Positions 36,568 to 45,991 of a DNA stretch of 64,000 bases are shown here, one piece after another. The stretch spans positions 1 through 64,000 of the forward strand of contig CAKOWW010000002.1 in assembly GCA_934129785.1 (NCBI GenBank), written 5' to 3'. Origin of the DNA: an uncultured Clostridia bacterium (GTDB lineage: Bacteria > Bacillota > Clostridia > TANB77 > CAG-508). A program made the translations under genes and the position numbers. The notes under the pieces are model-generated. The model saw nothing but the letters and a program-made list of their open reading frames with translations, did not search any database and had not been told where the DNA came from. How positions within the stretch are numbered: position 1 is the first letter of the stretch; each line of letters opens with the position of its first letter.

Positions 36568-37107
36568 ATGGGTGATACATTAATAACAGTAGTAGCAATA
36601 GCATTAGCAGCAGTTCTAATGTTTGTATTTCCACTAATGACAATGTCAGATAGAACAGATGATGTTTCTCAACTAACAGTTGATACAGCAACAACGGAGT
36701 TTGTGGACGATGTAAGAACAACAGGAAAATTAACAATGGACAAGTATAGTAAATTTGTTGAAAACATAAATTCAACTGGAAATACATATGATGTTGAAAT
36801 GGAAATAAAAACATTAGATGAAAATCCAGGAAAGAAAACAACACAAGCAACATCAACAAAGATAGGAGAGAATGTATATTATTCTACATATACATCACAA
36901 ATTCTTGATCAATTAGAGAGTTCAAACGGAACAACAAAAGTACTTGCGTTAAAAGAGGGCGACATATTTTCAACAAGTGTAAAAAATACAAACACAACAT
37001 TATCACAACAACTAAAGAACTTTTTCTATACTGTAACTGGAAATGACACATATACAGTTGCAGCAGAACATGCTGGAATTGTAACTGCAAATGGAACAGG
37101 AAAATAG
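36568..37107 (+). CDS. Exported pseudopilin-like (TadE-like) protein
   Basis: A 179-aa protein with a hydrophobic helix at residues 4-25 (LITVVAIALAAVLMFVFPL) and a soluble Thr-rich domain. TadE/TadF proteins in Tad loci have this architecture and location. AAGGAGG is upstream, and a terminator-like hairpin follows. The family assignment comes from context and shape only. Confidence 0.58.
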   Translation: MGDTLITVVAIALAAVLMFVFPLMTMSDRTDDVSQLTVDTATTEFVDDVRTTGKLTMDKYSKFVENINSTGNTYDVEMEIKTLDENPGKKTTQATSTKIGENVYYSTYTSQILDQLESSNGTTKVLALKEGDIFSTSVKNTNTTLSQQLKNFFYTVTGNDTYTVAAEHAGIVTANGTGK

Positions 37108-37133
37108 TAAATTTAATAAAAGCAAATAGAACT

Positions 37134-37164
37134 AATAGCTTGTAATTTTATGTTACAAGCTATT
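37134..37164 (+). terminator. Hairpin between pilus-locus genes
   Basis: AATAGCTTGTAA and TTACAAGCTATT form a perfect 12-bp stem, followed by A residues and not T. It could be a terminator for the opposite strand or an mRNA-stabilising or processing hairpin. Confidence 0.55.
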
Positions 37165-37182
37165 AAAAAATACAAAGGAAAG

Positions 37183-38813
37183 ATGATTATGAAAATACAA
37201 AATCTAGCAGTATTATTTATAATTATAATATTGCCAATAACACTTATATTATCATCATATGTTCGGAAATCAAGTAAAAACAATAAGCTTACAAACATCA
37301 TATGATACAAAATTAAATAATGCAACATATGATGCATTAAAAGCATTTCAATTAAACACAGTAAATAGTAGTACATCAGATTTGGCAAATTCTAAATTGC
37401 GTGACATTGAAGCATCTGTAAATACATTTTACAATTCCATAGCTAGTAACTTCAATATGGCTGGATACAATAGAGATATATTAAAAGAATATGTGCCAGC
37501 ACTTGTATACACAATGTATGATGGATATTATATCTATTCAAAATACACGAATACATTGCAGAATGAGGAATATAAGGATGATTCAACATATAAAAATGGC
37601 CAAATACTTTCTGGAATAAAGCCATATGTATATTACAGTTGTAGATATAAAAAAGGAAATATTGATGTTATGATAACATATACTTTAGATAATTATATAA
37701 CAGTATATGGAACGATAAATGGAGAAAGTGTAAAAAAATCTGGATATTTGATATATGATTGTAGCGGAAATGGAACAGATACAGCTACTTATAGAGGAAT
37801 AAATATTAATCCTGAAGCTAATTTAACTGAGGTATCAGTAGATTATAATGAAAATGGAAATCCCATAACTAACTCTTCAATTGTGCAAACAAGTGGAAAG
37901 AAATATGTAAAAGTAAATGGAGTAAAATATTATAATTCAAATGGAGAATGGTATTCTATTTTAAATAATGAAAGATATAAACAAGGAAATTTTAAAGACA
38001 CAAATAATTCAGCAGTAAAATATTATTCAGAAGCAAAAGAATTTGAAAATTGGTTGAGAAGCAATGGATTAATATCTTTGAAAACAAGTGATGCTGTTGA
38101 TGAAAATGGTAATAAACTGTATATAAATGAGGAATGGCGGAGACTATGAAATTTTTAAATATAATGATAATGATGTGGCAATAGAGGAACCAAATTCAAA
38201 TTTCAATCAACACAGATTGCAAGTAATAAAATACTCAATTGAGAAAAACTTATCAATAGCAATAGCAAATTACAATGGTTATTCTACACAAACAAGTACT
38301 AATTTTCAAATGCCAAAATTAAAAGAAGAAGAATGGGAAAAAATATTAAATAATGTTTCAATAATAAGTTTTCTACAAGGACTAAATATTGGGGGAAAAG
38401 TATATAATGGATATTCAATAATAACTAATACTAAAAATGAGGAAGTTGTAAGTGAAGATTCTATTTATATAACAACAAGTGATGGCAAATATCATAAAGC
38501 AACAGATAGTGATTTGATTGATAATAGAAATATTGTAAAAGGATATTTAAATATAGACTTTGAAAGAAAATCTATAACTTCATCAGAAGGAGTAGCAACA
38601 TACTTTTTTCCACATGATGAACTTGGTTGTTATTCAAGTATAGTAAATTCAAGTACATCAGATGATGAAAAAAATATATATGATTATATGTATGACAATA
38701 GAACTAAAGGAAATCTTGCTCAAATTTATTTTACAGCATTAGGAAGAGAGCGATACTCAATGTACAAAACAGATAATAATTCAGAAGATTTGCTAAAAGA
38801 ATTTCAAAATTAA
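37183..38813 (+). CDS. Large exported pilus-locus protein, read through two CGG +1 shifts (37264, 38138)
   Basis: About 542 aa after two shifts. Codons 1-27 give a start and membrane helix (LAVLFIIIILPITLILSSYV). Codon 28 is CGG, and skipping the C gives GNQVKTISLQTSYDTKL. At 38138 TGG CGG AGA becomes TGG GGA GAC, continuing GDYEIFKYND. Without the first shift the product is only a short anchored peptide; without the second, the last 224 residues are lost. It is rich in Tyr, Asn and Ser, with few known motifs. In position and shape it resembles a TadG/TadE-type minor pilin. The function is not recognised. Confidence 0.72.
37264..37267 (+). other. CGGA recoding site 1 in the large pilus-locus gene
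   Basis: TAT GTT CGG AAA becomes GTT GGA AAT CAA. The shift lies directly after the membrane helix, joining anchor and extracellular domain. Confidence 0.82.
38138..38141 (+). other. CGGA recoding site 2 in the large pilus-locus gene
   Basis: GAA TGG CGG AGA becomes TGG GGA GAC TAT. The unshifted frame stops three codons later. Confidence 0.82.
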
Positions 38814-38876
38814 AAGTAGAAGTATATAAAAATTAAAAATGCAAATACTAATAATAGAAAAATTAAGGAGAAAATT

Positions 38877-40100
38877 ATGAAAAAATTCTTAAAAACACTA
38901 TTATTAGTATTTTTCTTATGCATATTATATGCATATACATTAGTAATAGAACAAATTCCAAAGCAAATAACAATATTTGAAGGCGAAAAAATATCAATGA
39001 AAAAATTAATAGGATTATCACTAAAAGAAAACACAGTAGAAACAGCATCTACAAATGAAAATAAGATAGAAAAAAAAGTAAAAACTGCAAATATAGAACT
39101 AAACTTATTTAATAACATAAAACTAAAAGATGTAGAAGTAAACATATTACCAAAAACCACAGTAATTCCAGTAGGAAACATAGCAGGAGTAAAATTATAT
39201 ACTAATGGAGTTCTAGTTGTAGGAATGTCAGAAATAGAAGGAAAAGACAATAAAAAATATAAACCATATGAAAACAGTGGAATAAAAGAAGGAGATACAA
39301 TAACCAAAATAGGCGAAAAAAATATAACATCAACTAAAGACTTAATAACAACAGTAAATAAATCAGAAGGAAAAAAACTAAAAATTGAATATATACACGA
39401 AAATGAAACAAAAGAATGTAGCATAATCCCAGTGGAAACAAATAGTAAAGAATATAAAATAGGGTTATGGGTTCGTGATAGTGCAGCAGGTGTTGGAACA
39501 GTAACATTTTATGAACCATCAACAAAAACATTTGGGGCACTGGGCCACGGAATAACAGATATAGACACAAATGAATTGATAAACATAGCATCTGGAGAAT
39601 TTGTGACAACCAGAATTTTGAATATAACAAAAGGAAAAGAAGGGGAGCCAGGAAAAGTTCAAGGGACAATAGAAAATCAACAAAATATAGGAACAATAAT
39701 CAAAAATAGTAAATTTGGTATATATGGAAAAGTTGATAATTTATCAAGCATAAATATTGATACCTCAAAAGAAATGCAAGTAGCTTTAAGGGAAGAAATA
39801 AAAACAGGGAAAGCAAAAATATTATGCAGTTTAGATAATCAAAAACCACAGGAATATGAAATAGAAATAGAGAAAATTTATAAAGAAAATAATTATGATA
39901 ATAAAAGTATGAAAATAAAAGTAACTGATCCAAGATTATTAGAAAAAACAGGTGGAATAATTCAAGGAATGTCTGGCTCACCGGTAATACAAAATGGAAA
40001 ATTCATTGGAGCTGTTACTCAAGTACTAGTTAATTTGCCGACCGAAGGATATGCAGTTTTTGGAGATATAATGTTAAAACAATCTAAAGAAATAAAATAG
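38877..40100 (+). CDS. spoIVB: SpoIVB serine peptidase (sigma-K checkpoint signal)
   Basis: A 407-aa protein with an N-terminal membrane helix (residues 5-24), a PDZ domain at about 105-185 (GIKEGDTITKIGEKN), and an S55 peptidase domain. The catalytic histidine is His224 (ALGHGITD) and the serine is Ser368 (MSGSPVIQ). In Bacillus the forespore secretes SpoIVB, which cleaves SpoIVFA and triggers pro-sigma-K processing. Monocistronic with its own terminator. It shows that the sporulation programme reaches late stages. Confidence 0.95.
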   Translation: MKKFLKTLLLVFFLCILYAYTLVIEQIPKQITIFEGEKISMKKLIGLSLKENTVETASTNENKIEKKVKTANIELNLFNNIKLKDVEVNILPKTTVIPVGNIAGVKLYTNGVLVVGMSEIEGKDNKKYKPYENSGIKEGDTITKIGEKNITSTKDLITTVNKSEGKKLKIEYIHENETKECSIIPVETNSKEYKIGLWVRDSAAGVGTVTFYEPSTKTFGALGHGITDIDTNELINIASGEFVTTRILNITKGKEGEPGKVQGTIENQQNIGTIIKNSKFGIYGKVDNLSSINIDTSKEMQVALREEIKTGKAKILCSLDNQKPQEYEIEIEKIYKENNYDNKSMKIKVTDPRLLEKTGGIIQGMSGSPVIQNGKFIGAVTQVLVNLPTEGYAVFGDIMLKQSKEIK

Positions 40101-40120
40101 CACAAAAATTAAGAAAAGAA

Positions 40121-40151
40121 AAATATGCAAAATCTATTGCATATTTTTTTT
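40121..40151 (+). terminator. Terminator after spoIVB
   Basis: AAATATGCAA pairs with TTGCATATTT around AATCTA, followed by a T run. Confidence 0.85.
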
Positions 40152-40253
40152 GACCGTAGTATAATGAAGTAGAAATTTTAGGATATAATCAATATAAACT
40201 AATAAGTAAACATTATAATATGCTTAAACAATACAAAAACAGGAGGTGAGAAA

Positions 40254-40829
40254 ATGGAAAAAGAATTATTAACTAAGATAATAGACAAGATTGACCATCT
40301 TGAAGTAAAGATGGACAAAAAATTTGATACACAAAGCAAAGAATTAACAGACATGATGGACCAAAAACTAAAAGCACAATCAGAAGAGTTTGACAAAAAA
40401 CTAAAAGTGCAATCAAAAGAGTTTGACCAAAAACTAAAAGCACAATCAGAAGAGTTTGATAAAAAACTAGAGAAACAAAGCAAAGAATTAATAGGAATAA
40501 TGGATCAAAAACTAGATAAACAAAGTAAAGAATTAACAGACATGATGGACCAAAAACTAAAAGTACAATCAGAAGATTTTGATAAAAAACTAGATAAGCA
40601 AAGCAAAGATTTAACAAATGCAATGGATGAAAAATTAAGTACTAATACAAGTGAAATTGCAAAAGAGTTAAGAACAATTCTAGAAGTAGTAAATCAAAAA
40701 TTACATAAAGACCACAAAGAAATAAAAACAATGCTACAAAAGAATGAAAAAGAGCATAAACAATTTGACAAAAGAATAACAAAACTAGAAATAGAAACAC
40801 ATTATTTAAAATCAAAAATACACATATAA
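40254..40829 (+). CDS. Hendecad-repeat coiled-coil protein
   Basis: A 191-aa soluble protein. Residues 35-125 are a tandem array of 11-residue units (DQKLKAQSEEF, DKKLKVQSKEF, DKKLDKQSKDL), interrupted twice by a MMDQ-type insert. It should form a long parallel coiled coil. AGGAGGTG precedes the ATG. The C-terminal 60 residues are another helical segment. Such proteins occur as phage tail fibre parts, DUF-type bacterial coils and rod-like adaptors. No partner is evident, and it is convergent with murC. Confidence 0.72.
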   Translation: MEKELLTKIIDKIDHLEVKMDKKFDTQSKELTDMMDQKLKAQSEEFDKKLKVQSKEFDQKLKAQSEEFDKKLEKQSKELIGIMDQKLDKQSKELTDMMDQKLKVQSEDFDKKLDKQSKDLTNAMDEKLSTNTSEIAKELRTILEVVNQKLHKDHKEIKTMLQKNEKEHKQFDKRITKLEIETHYLKSKIHI

Positions 40830-40862
40830 TTGTGTGTTATTATAACAAAATTATATGTGTAT
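40818..40862 (+). terminator. Bidirectional terminator between the coiled-coil gene and murC
   Basis: ATACACATATAATT and AATTATATGTGTAT form a perfect 14-bp stem between convergent genes. Confidence 0.75.
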
Positions 40863-40873
40863 TCAAAATATTT

Positions 40874-42256
40874 TTAATCTACAAGCATAGGACCAATTTT
40901 AGTAACAGTCCCAGCACCCAAAGTTATAACAATATCATTATTATTTACATGAGATTTTACATAAGAAGAACATTCGTCAAAATCTGGAATATATTTAGCT
41001 GTTTTTCCAAGTAAACTAATTTTTTCTACTAAATCATTAGAAGAAATATTGTAAGTATTTTTTTCACGAGCTGCATAAATATCTAATATTATAATATTAT
41101 CAAAATTAATTAAAGCAGAAGCAAAATCATCTAGCAAGTTTTTAGTTCTACTATATGTATGAGGCTGAAATATAACCCATGATTTTGAATATTTCTTATT
41201 AGCAAGAGCCTTAGCTGTAGCAATTATTTCAGTTGGATGATGAGCATAATCATCATATACACTAGCTTTGCCATCTATTTTACCTTTATATTCAAATCTT
41301 CTATGTGCACCAGTAAATCTAGATAAAGCAATTTTTATATCATTTTTTGAAATTCCATATTCTGTACAAATACTAATACAAGCAAGAGCATTTAAGACAT
41401 TGTGTTGACCAGGAACGGATAATTCAAAATGTTCAAAAAACTCATTTTTATAATATACATCAAAACAAGCAAAACCATCATCATCAAATTCTATGTTTTT
41501 AGCAATAAAATCAGCATTTTCATTATTAATTGCATATGTAATAGCTTTTGCACCAGTATAATTAGGTAATTCCAAACAATTTTTATCATCAGCATTAATA
41601 ACTAAAATTCCATCGTTAGGTAATAGTTTCACATATTTTATAAAAGCATTTTTTATGTTTTCAAAAGTTTTGAAATAGTCTAGGTGATCATTGTCTATAT
41701 TTAAAATGATTTCAGCTTTAGGACTAAATTTAAGAAAACTTTCAACATATTCACATGCTTCAATAATAAAATGTTCACTATTTCCAACTTTATAGTTTCC
41801 ATCAATTTGTTTTAGAAAAGCACCAACTTGAATACTTGGATCTTTTAAGCCTTCTAAAAAGCATAAAGAAATCATTGAAGTAGTTGTTGTTTTCCCATGT
41901 GTACCAGATATACAAATTGTATCTTCATAACAACGAGTAAGAGCACCTAAAAAGTCAGCTCTTTCAACTGTTGGGATATTTAATCTTTTGGCTTCTAACA
42001 TTTCAGGGTCATCTGGCTTTATTGCAGCAGAATAAACCACAACATCTGAATTTGCTACATCTTCAAGACTGTGACCTATTACAACTTTTATTCCATTTTT
42101 TAGTAAATTTTGTACAGCTTCAGAATCAGATGAATCAGAGCCTGTTACAGTAAAGTTCCAATTTTTTAAAATTGCAGCAATACCGCTCATGCTTACACCA
42201 CCAATTCCTATCATATGTACATTTTTGTATTTTCTTATTGAATCTATATTTGGCAT
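40874..42256 (-). CDS. murC: UDP-N-acetylmuramate--L-alanine ligase
   Basis: A 460-aa cytoplasmic enzyme adding the first amino acid of the peptidoglycan stem peptide. The N-domain has MIGIGGVSMSGIA, the ATP loop is CISGTHGKTTTTSM, and the Mur C-domain includes DDYAHHPTEI and FQPHTYSRT. The ATG at 42256 is chosen because AAGGAGAG on the minus strand precedes it; an in-frame extension of 19 codons lacks a site. Transcribed divergently from spoVG. Confidence 0.96.
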   Translation of the reverse strand: MPNIDSIRKYKNVHMIGIGGVSMSGIAAILKNWNFTVTGSDSSDSEAVQNLLKNGIKVVIGHSLEDVANSDVVVYSAAIKPDDPEMLEAKRLNIPTVERADFLGALTRCYEDTICISGTHGKTTTTSMISLCFLEGLKDPSIQVGAFLKQIDGNYKVGNSEHFIIEACEYVESFLKFSPKAEIILNIDNDHLDYFKTFENIKNAFIKYVKLLPNDGILVINADDKNCLELPNYTGAKAITYAINNENADFIAKNIEFDDDGFACFDVYYKNEFFEHFELSVPGQHNVLNALACISICTEYGISKNDIKIALSRFTGAHRRFEYKGKIDGKASVYDDYAHHPTEIIATAKALANKKYSKSWVIFQPHTYSRTKNLLDDFASALINFDNIIILDIYAAREKNTYNISSNDLVEKISLLGKTAKYIPDFDECSSYVKSHVNNNDIVITLGAGTVTKIGPMLVD

Positions 42257-42458
42257 ATTTACACTCTCCTTATAAAACACATAGATTATATAATTATATC
42301 CGTAAAATTTCAATAGTTTTAAATAAAAAAAATTATACTTCTAACTATATTTTATAGTATGGTAAATGTATAAAAATAGTTACTTTATAAAAAAATAGCA
42401 AAAAATCAAATTTTTGTAAAAAAAAGAAGGAAAAAAAATATTTTTGGAGAATAATATA

Positions 42459-42489
42459 ATTGTACATAAGATTAAACGCGTATGTACAA
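42459..42489 (+). promoter_or_regulatory. Inverted repeat before spoVG
   Basis: TTGTACATA and TATGTACAA form a perfect 9-bp inverted repeat with a 13-base centre, just after a TATAAT-like box. It could be a regulator-binding operator or an mRNA 5' hairpin. Confidence 0.45.
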
Positions 42490-42526
42490 AAAAAATTAAA
42501 ACTTAAGGAAGGTAGGTGCACTAACA

Positions 42527-42799
42527 ATGCAAATTACAGATGTACGTTTAAGAAAAGTAAATTCAGAGAACAGAATGAAAGCTGTTGCTTCTGTAACATT
42601 CGATAACGAATTCGCAGTTCACGATATCAAAGTTATCGAAAGCCAAAATGGATTATTCATAGCTATGCCTAGCAGAAAAACTCCAAACGGAGAATTTAAA
42701 GATATAGCTCATCCAATCAATGCTGAAACAAGAGAGAAAATTCAAAAAGCTATATTAGAAGCTTATGAAGCTCCAGAAACAGAGGAATCAGCAGAATAA
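42527..42799 (+). CDS. spoVG: Septation and sporulation regulator SpoVG
   Basis: A 90-aa RNA/DNA-binding protein. It starts MQITDVRLRKV, and the IAMPSRKTPNGEFKDIAHPINAETR block is the family core. GGAAGGTAGG lies upstream. SpoVG influences septum formation and many post-transcriptional events. Its codon use is somewhat less A-biased than that of its neighbours, as in highly expressed genes. Confidence 0.97.
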   Translation: MQITDVRLRKVNSENRMKAVASVTFDNEFAVHDIKVIESQNGLFIAMPSRKTPNGEFKDIAHPINAETREKIQKAILEAYEAPETEESAE

Positions 42800-42811
42800 T
42801 TAATAAATAGA

Positions 42812-42842
42812 AATACCTAGAGTTAAATCTAGGTATTTTTTT
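42812..42842 (+). terminator. Terminator after spoVG
   Basis: AATACCTAGA and TCTAGGTATT form a perfect 10-bp stem with a T run. Confidence 0.9.
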
Positions 42843-42852
42843 GCCATAGAAC

Positions 42853-42881
42853 TTGAAAAAAACCTAAAAACAAGTTAAAAT
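42853..42881 (+). promoter_or_regulatory. Promoter of the pth-rng-rimO unit
   Basis: TTGAAA at 42853-42858 and TAAAAT at 42876-42881 with a 17-base spacer. Confidence 0.55.
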
Positions 42882-42914
42882 AGATAATAGTTAAAAATAC
42901 GGAAGGAAAGAAAA

Positions 42915-43472
42915 ATGTATATAATAGTAGGACTAGGAAATCCAGAAGAAGAATATAAAAATACAAGGCACAATATGGGATTTGACACAATAAACAAAAT
43001 AGCAGAACAATATCATATAGAAATAAATAAAAGCAAATTTAAAGGAATATACGGAACAGGAACAATAGAAAATGAAAAAGTATTGTTATTAAAACCACAA
43101 ACATATATGAACCTAAGTGGAGAAAGCATAAGAGAAGTATTAAACTTTTACAAACTAGATGAAAGCGCTCTAATTATAATATATGATGATATAGACATAA
43201 AACCTGGAACAATAAAAATAAGAAAAACAGGAGGACCAGGAACACATAATGGAATGAAATCTGTAATTCAAAATTTAAACAAAAAAGAATTTGCAAGAGT
43301 AAGAGTTGGAATAGGAATGCCAGAACATAAAAACGACTTAATAAACTATGTTATAGGAAAAATGCCAGAAGAAGATAGAAAAATACTAGACGAGGCAACA
43401 ACAAAAGCAAAAGATGCTGTAATAGAAATAATAAAAAGTGGCGTAGACAATGCAATGAACAAAATGAATTAG
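42915..43472 (+). CDS. pth: Peptidyl-tRNA hydrolase
   Basis: A 185-aa esterase freeing tRNA from aborted peptidyl-tRNA. Active-site residues Asn9 (GLGNPEEEY), His19 (NTRHNMGFD) and the aspartate of IIYDDIDIKPG are present, as is GGPGTHNGMKS. GGAAGGAA lies upstream. If CGG codons cause frequent stalling, drop-off products would depend on this enzyme; that link is speculation. Confidence 0.97.
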   Translation: MYIIVGLGNPEEEYKNTRHNMGFDTINKIAEQYHIEINKSKFKGIYGTGTIENEKVLLLKPQTYMNLSGESIREVLNFYKLDESALIIIYDDIDIKPGTIKIRKTGGPGTHNGMKSVIQNLNKKEFARVRVGIGMPEHKNDLINYVIGKMPEEDRKILDEATTKAKDAVIEIIKSGVDNAMNKMN

Positions 43473-43493
43473 AAGAAAGGTAATGGAATAATA

Positions 43494-44591
43494 ATGACTA
43501 AATTATATATACAAAAACAAGAAAACGAAGAAAAAATTGCACTAGTAGAAAATGGAAAATTAATTGAATATTACGAAGAAAGTGAAAATACTAACAGAAA
43601 AGAAGGGGACATATATATAGGAATTGTAAAAGACATAATAAAAGGAATGCAATCAGCCTTTGTGGACATAGGAACTGAAAAAAACAGTTTCATACACTTA
43701 AAAGATATATTGCCAAAAATAGATGAAACAAAAGAAACAGCTGATAACACAATAGATATAACAAAATTAGTAAAACCAAAACAAAAACTATTAGTTCAAG
43801 TAAAAAAAGACAGTAACCAGAAAAAAGGAGCAAGAGTATCAACACATATAAATTTACCAAGTAAATATATAGTGCTTATGCCAAATACAGATATAGTAAC
43901 AGTTTCACAAAAAATAGAAAATGAAGATGAACAAAAAAGATTAATAAAACTAGTAAGAAACAACCTATCAGAAGGAAATGGAGCAATTATTAGAACATCA
44001 GCACAAGGAAAAGAAAAAGAAATAATAGAAGATATAAAAGAAATAGAAACAAAATGGAACAAAATAATACAAACAAGTATAGATCCTAAAGAAGAAAAAG
44101 CAAAATTATTATACAAAAGTGAGGGAATAGTTGAAAAAATATTAATAGACTATGCCGATAAAGATGTAGAAATAATAAAAGGAAAAAATTTATTTGAAAA
44201 TACAGACTTAGAAAAACAAATAGAAAAAATAGCAAATAGAAAAATATGGCTAAAATGTGGTGGATTTATTACTATAGACAAAACAGAAGCATTAACAGCA
44301 ATTGATGTAAATACAGGAAAATACACCGGAAATAAAAATATGGAACAAACAGTTTTTAAAGTAAACAAAGAAGCAACTATAGAAATAGTAAAACAATTGA
44401 GATTAAGAGACATAGGTGGAATAGTAATAATAGACTATATAGATATGAAAGACAAAAAAGATAAAGAATTTATAGAAAATTTACTTAAAGAAGAATTAAA
44501 AAAAGATAGAACAAAAACGCAAGTAGAAGGATTTACAAAGCTAGATTTAATGGAAATGACAAGAAAACATATATGTAGCCATAAAGAATAG
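43494..44591 (+). CDS. rng: RNase E/G family endoribonuclease, short form
   Basis: A 365-aa protein. An S1-like insert lies near residues 37-120 (GDIYIGIVKDIIKGMQSAFVDIG). The catalytic metal site follows as TAIDVNTGKYTG and GIVIIDYIDM. The protein ends at MEMTRKHICSHKE, just before the place where RNase E/G normally has its CPxC zinc-link cysteines, so the tetramer-forming tail is missing. No shifted continuation is visible downstream, so this looks like a true short form. Confidence 0.9.
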   Translation: MTKLYIQKQENEEKIALVENGKLIEYYEESENTNRKEGDIYIGIVKDIIKGMQSAFVDIGTEKNSFIHLKDILPKIDETKETADNTIDITKLVKPKQKLLVQVKKDSNQKKGARVSTHINLPSKYIVLMPNTDIVTVSQKIENEDEQKRLIKLVRNNLSEGNGAIIRTSAQGKEKEIIEDIKEIETKWNKIIQTSIDPKEEKAKLLYKSEGIVEKILIDYADKDVEIIKGKNLFENTDLEKQIEKIANRKIWLKCGGFITIDKTEALTAIDVNTGKYTGNKNMEQTVFKVNKEATIEIVKQLRLRDIGGIVIIDYIDMKDKKDKEFIENLLKEELKKDRTKTQVEGFTKLDLMEMTRKHICSHKE

Positions 44592-44611
44592 AGTAAGAAA
44601 GGGAAAAAGAG

Positions 44612-45979
44612 ATGAATGTTGGTTTTATATCATTAGGATGTAGCAAAAATTTAATAGATACAGAAACAGCAATTGGAAAATTCAAGCAACACAATTTTAA
44701 AATAGTAAATGATGAAACAAAAGCAGACATAATAGTAGTAAACACATGTGGATTTATAGACTCAGCAAAAGAAGAAGCAATAAATACAATTTTAGAAATG
44801 GCAAAATACAAAGAAAAAAGATGCAAATACCTAATAGCAATGGGGTGTTTTGTACAAAGATATTATGATGATTTATTAAAATTACTTCCAGAAGTAGATT
44901 TATTTATAAAATTAGATGAATATGAACAATTCTGGGAAAAAGTAGAAGATTTAATAAAAAGAGATATTGTAGAAAAATCTAAAACAAGTAAGATAACAAA
45001 AATATCTCAAATACCGCAAATTCCAATGTTTGAACAAGATGAATTTTTAAATAGAACAATAACAACAGGAAAAAACTATGCATATTTAAAAATAGGAGAA
45101 GGATGTAGCAATTTTTGTACATATTGTGCAATTCCATATATAAGAGGAAAATTTATAAGTAGAAAAGAAGAAGATATATTACAAGAAGCGGAAATGCTTG
45201 CAAAACAAGGAATAAAAGAAATAATTGTTATAGCACAAGATACAACAAAATATGGAATAGATATATATGGGGAAAGCAAATTATCAGACTTATTAAACAA
45301 ACTTTGTAAAATAGAAGGAATAAAATGGATTAGATTTTTATATGCATACCCAGAGGGAATAACAGATGAGTTGATAGACACAGTTGCAAAAAATGAAAAA
45401 ATATCAAACTATTTTGACATTCCTATTCAACATATATCAAATAAAGTATTAAAAAGAATGAATAGAAAAACAAGTAAAGAAAACATAGAAAATATAATAG
45501 AAAAAATAAGAAATAAAATACCAGATGTAACACTTAGAACGAGCTTAATAGTTGGATTCCCAGGAGAAACAAAACAAGATTTTGAAGAACTAGAAAAATT
45601 TGTAGAACAAACAAAATTTGACAAATTAGGGGTATTTATGTATTCGAAAGAAGAAGGAACACCAGCAGAAAAAATGCCAGAACAAATTCATGGAAACACA
45701 AAGAAGTCAAGATACAACAAAATAATGGCAAAACAACAAAAAATATCAAATAAAAATCTACAAAACAAAATAGGAAAAACGACAGAAGTATTAGTTGAAG
45801 ACATGTCATTTGATGGAAAATATTTCGTTGGAAGAACGAAACAAGATGTACCAGAAATAGATGGTTTAGTATATATTCATAATGACGGAAAACAAAAAAT
45901 AGAAGATATATTAAACAAAATTGTAAATACTAAGATTATTGATGTAAGCGATTATGATTTGATAGCTGAAATTATGTAA
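44612..45979 (+). CDS. rimO: Ribosomal protein S12 methylthiotransferase
   Basis: A 455-aa enzyme. The N-terminal MTTase domain has GCSKNLIDTE and further cysteines at NTCGFID and MGCFVQR, which bind the auxiliary cluster. The radical SAM motif is GCSNFCTYCAIPYIRG, and a C-terminal TRAM domain follows (VLVEDMSFDGKYFVGRT). It methylthiolates Asp88 of S12. GAAAGGG is upstream, and the gene begins 20 bases after rng. Confidence 0.95.
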   Translation: MNVGFISLGCSKNLIDTETAIGKFKQHNFKIVNDETKADIIVVNTCGFIDSAKEEAINTILEMAKYKEKRCKYLIAMGCFVQRYYDDLLKLLPEVDLFIKLDEYEQFWEKVEDLIKRDIVEKSKTSKITKISQIPQIPMFEQDEFLNRTITTGKNYAYLKIGEGCSNFCTYCAIPYIRGKFISRKEEDILQEAEMLAKQGIKEIIVIAQDTTKYGIDIYGESKLSDLLNKLCKIEGIKWIRFLYAYPEGITDELIDTVAKNEKISNYFDIPIQHISNKVLKRMNRKTSKENIENIIEKIRNKIPDVTLRTSLIVGFPGETKQDFEELEKFVEQTKFDKLGVFMYSKEEGTPAEKMPEQIHGNTKKSRYNKIMAKQQKISNKNLQNKIGKTTEVLVEDMSFDGKYFVGRTKQDVPEIDGLVYIHNDGKQKIEDILNKIVNTKIIDVSDYDLIAEIM

Positions 45980-45991
45980 GGAGTTAATATT

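Noticed and set aside
40273..40640. CRISPR-like or satellite repeat array
   Set aside because: The repeats are 33-bp coding units in one open frame encoding an 11-residue coiled-coil pattern, with no spacers.
42257..42313. Extended start of murC
   Set aside because: The extra 19 codons have no ribosome binding site, while AAGGAGAG precedes the ATG at 42256, which matches the family start.
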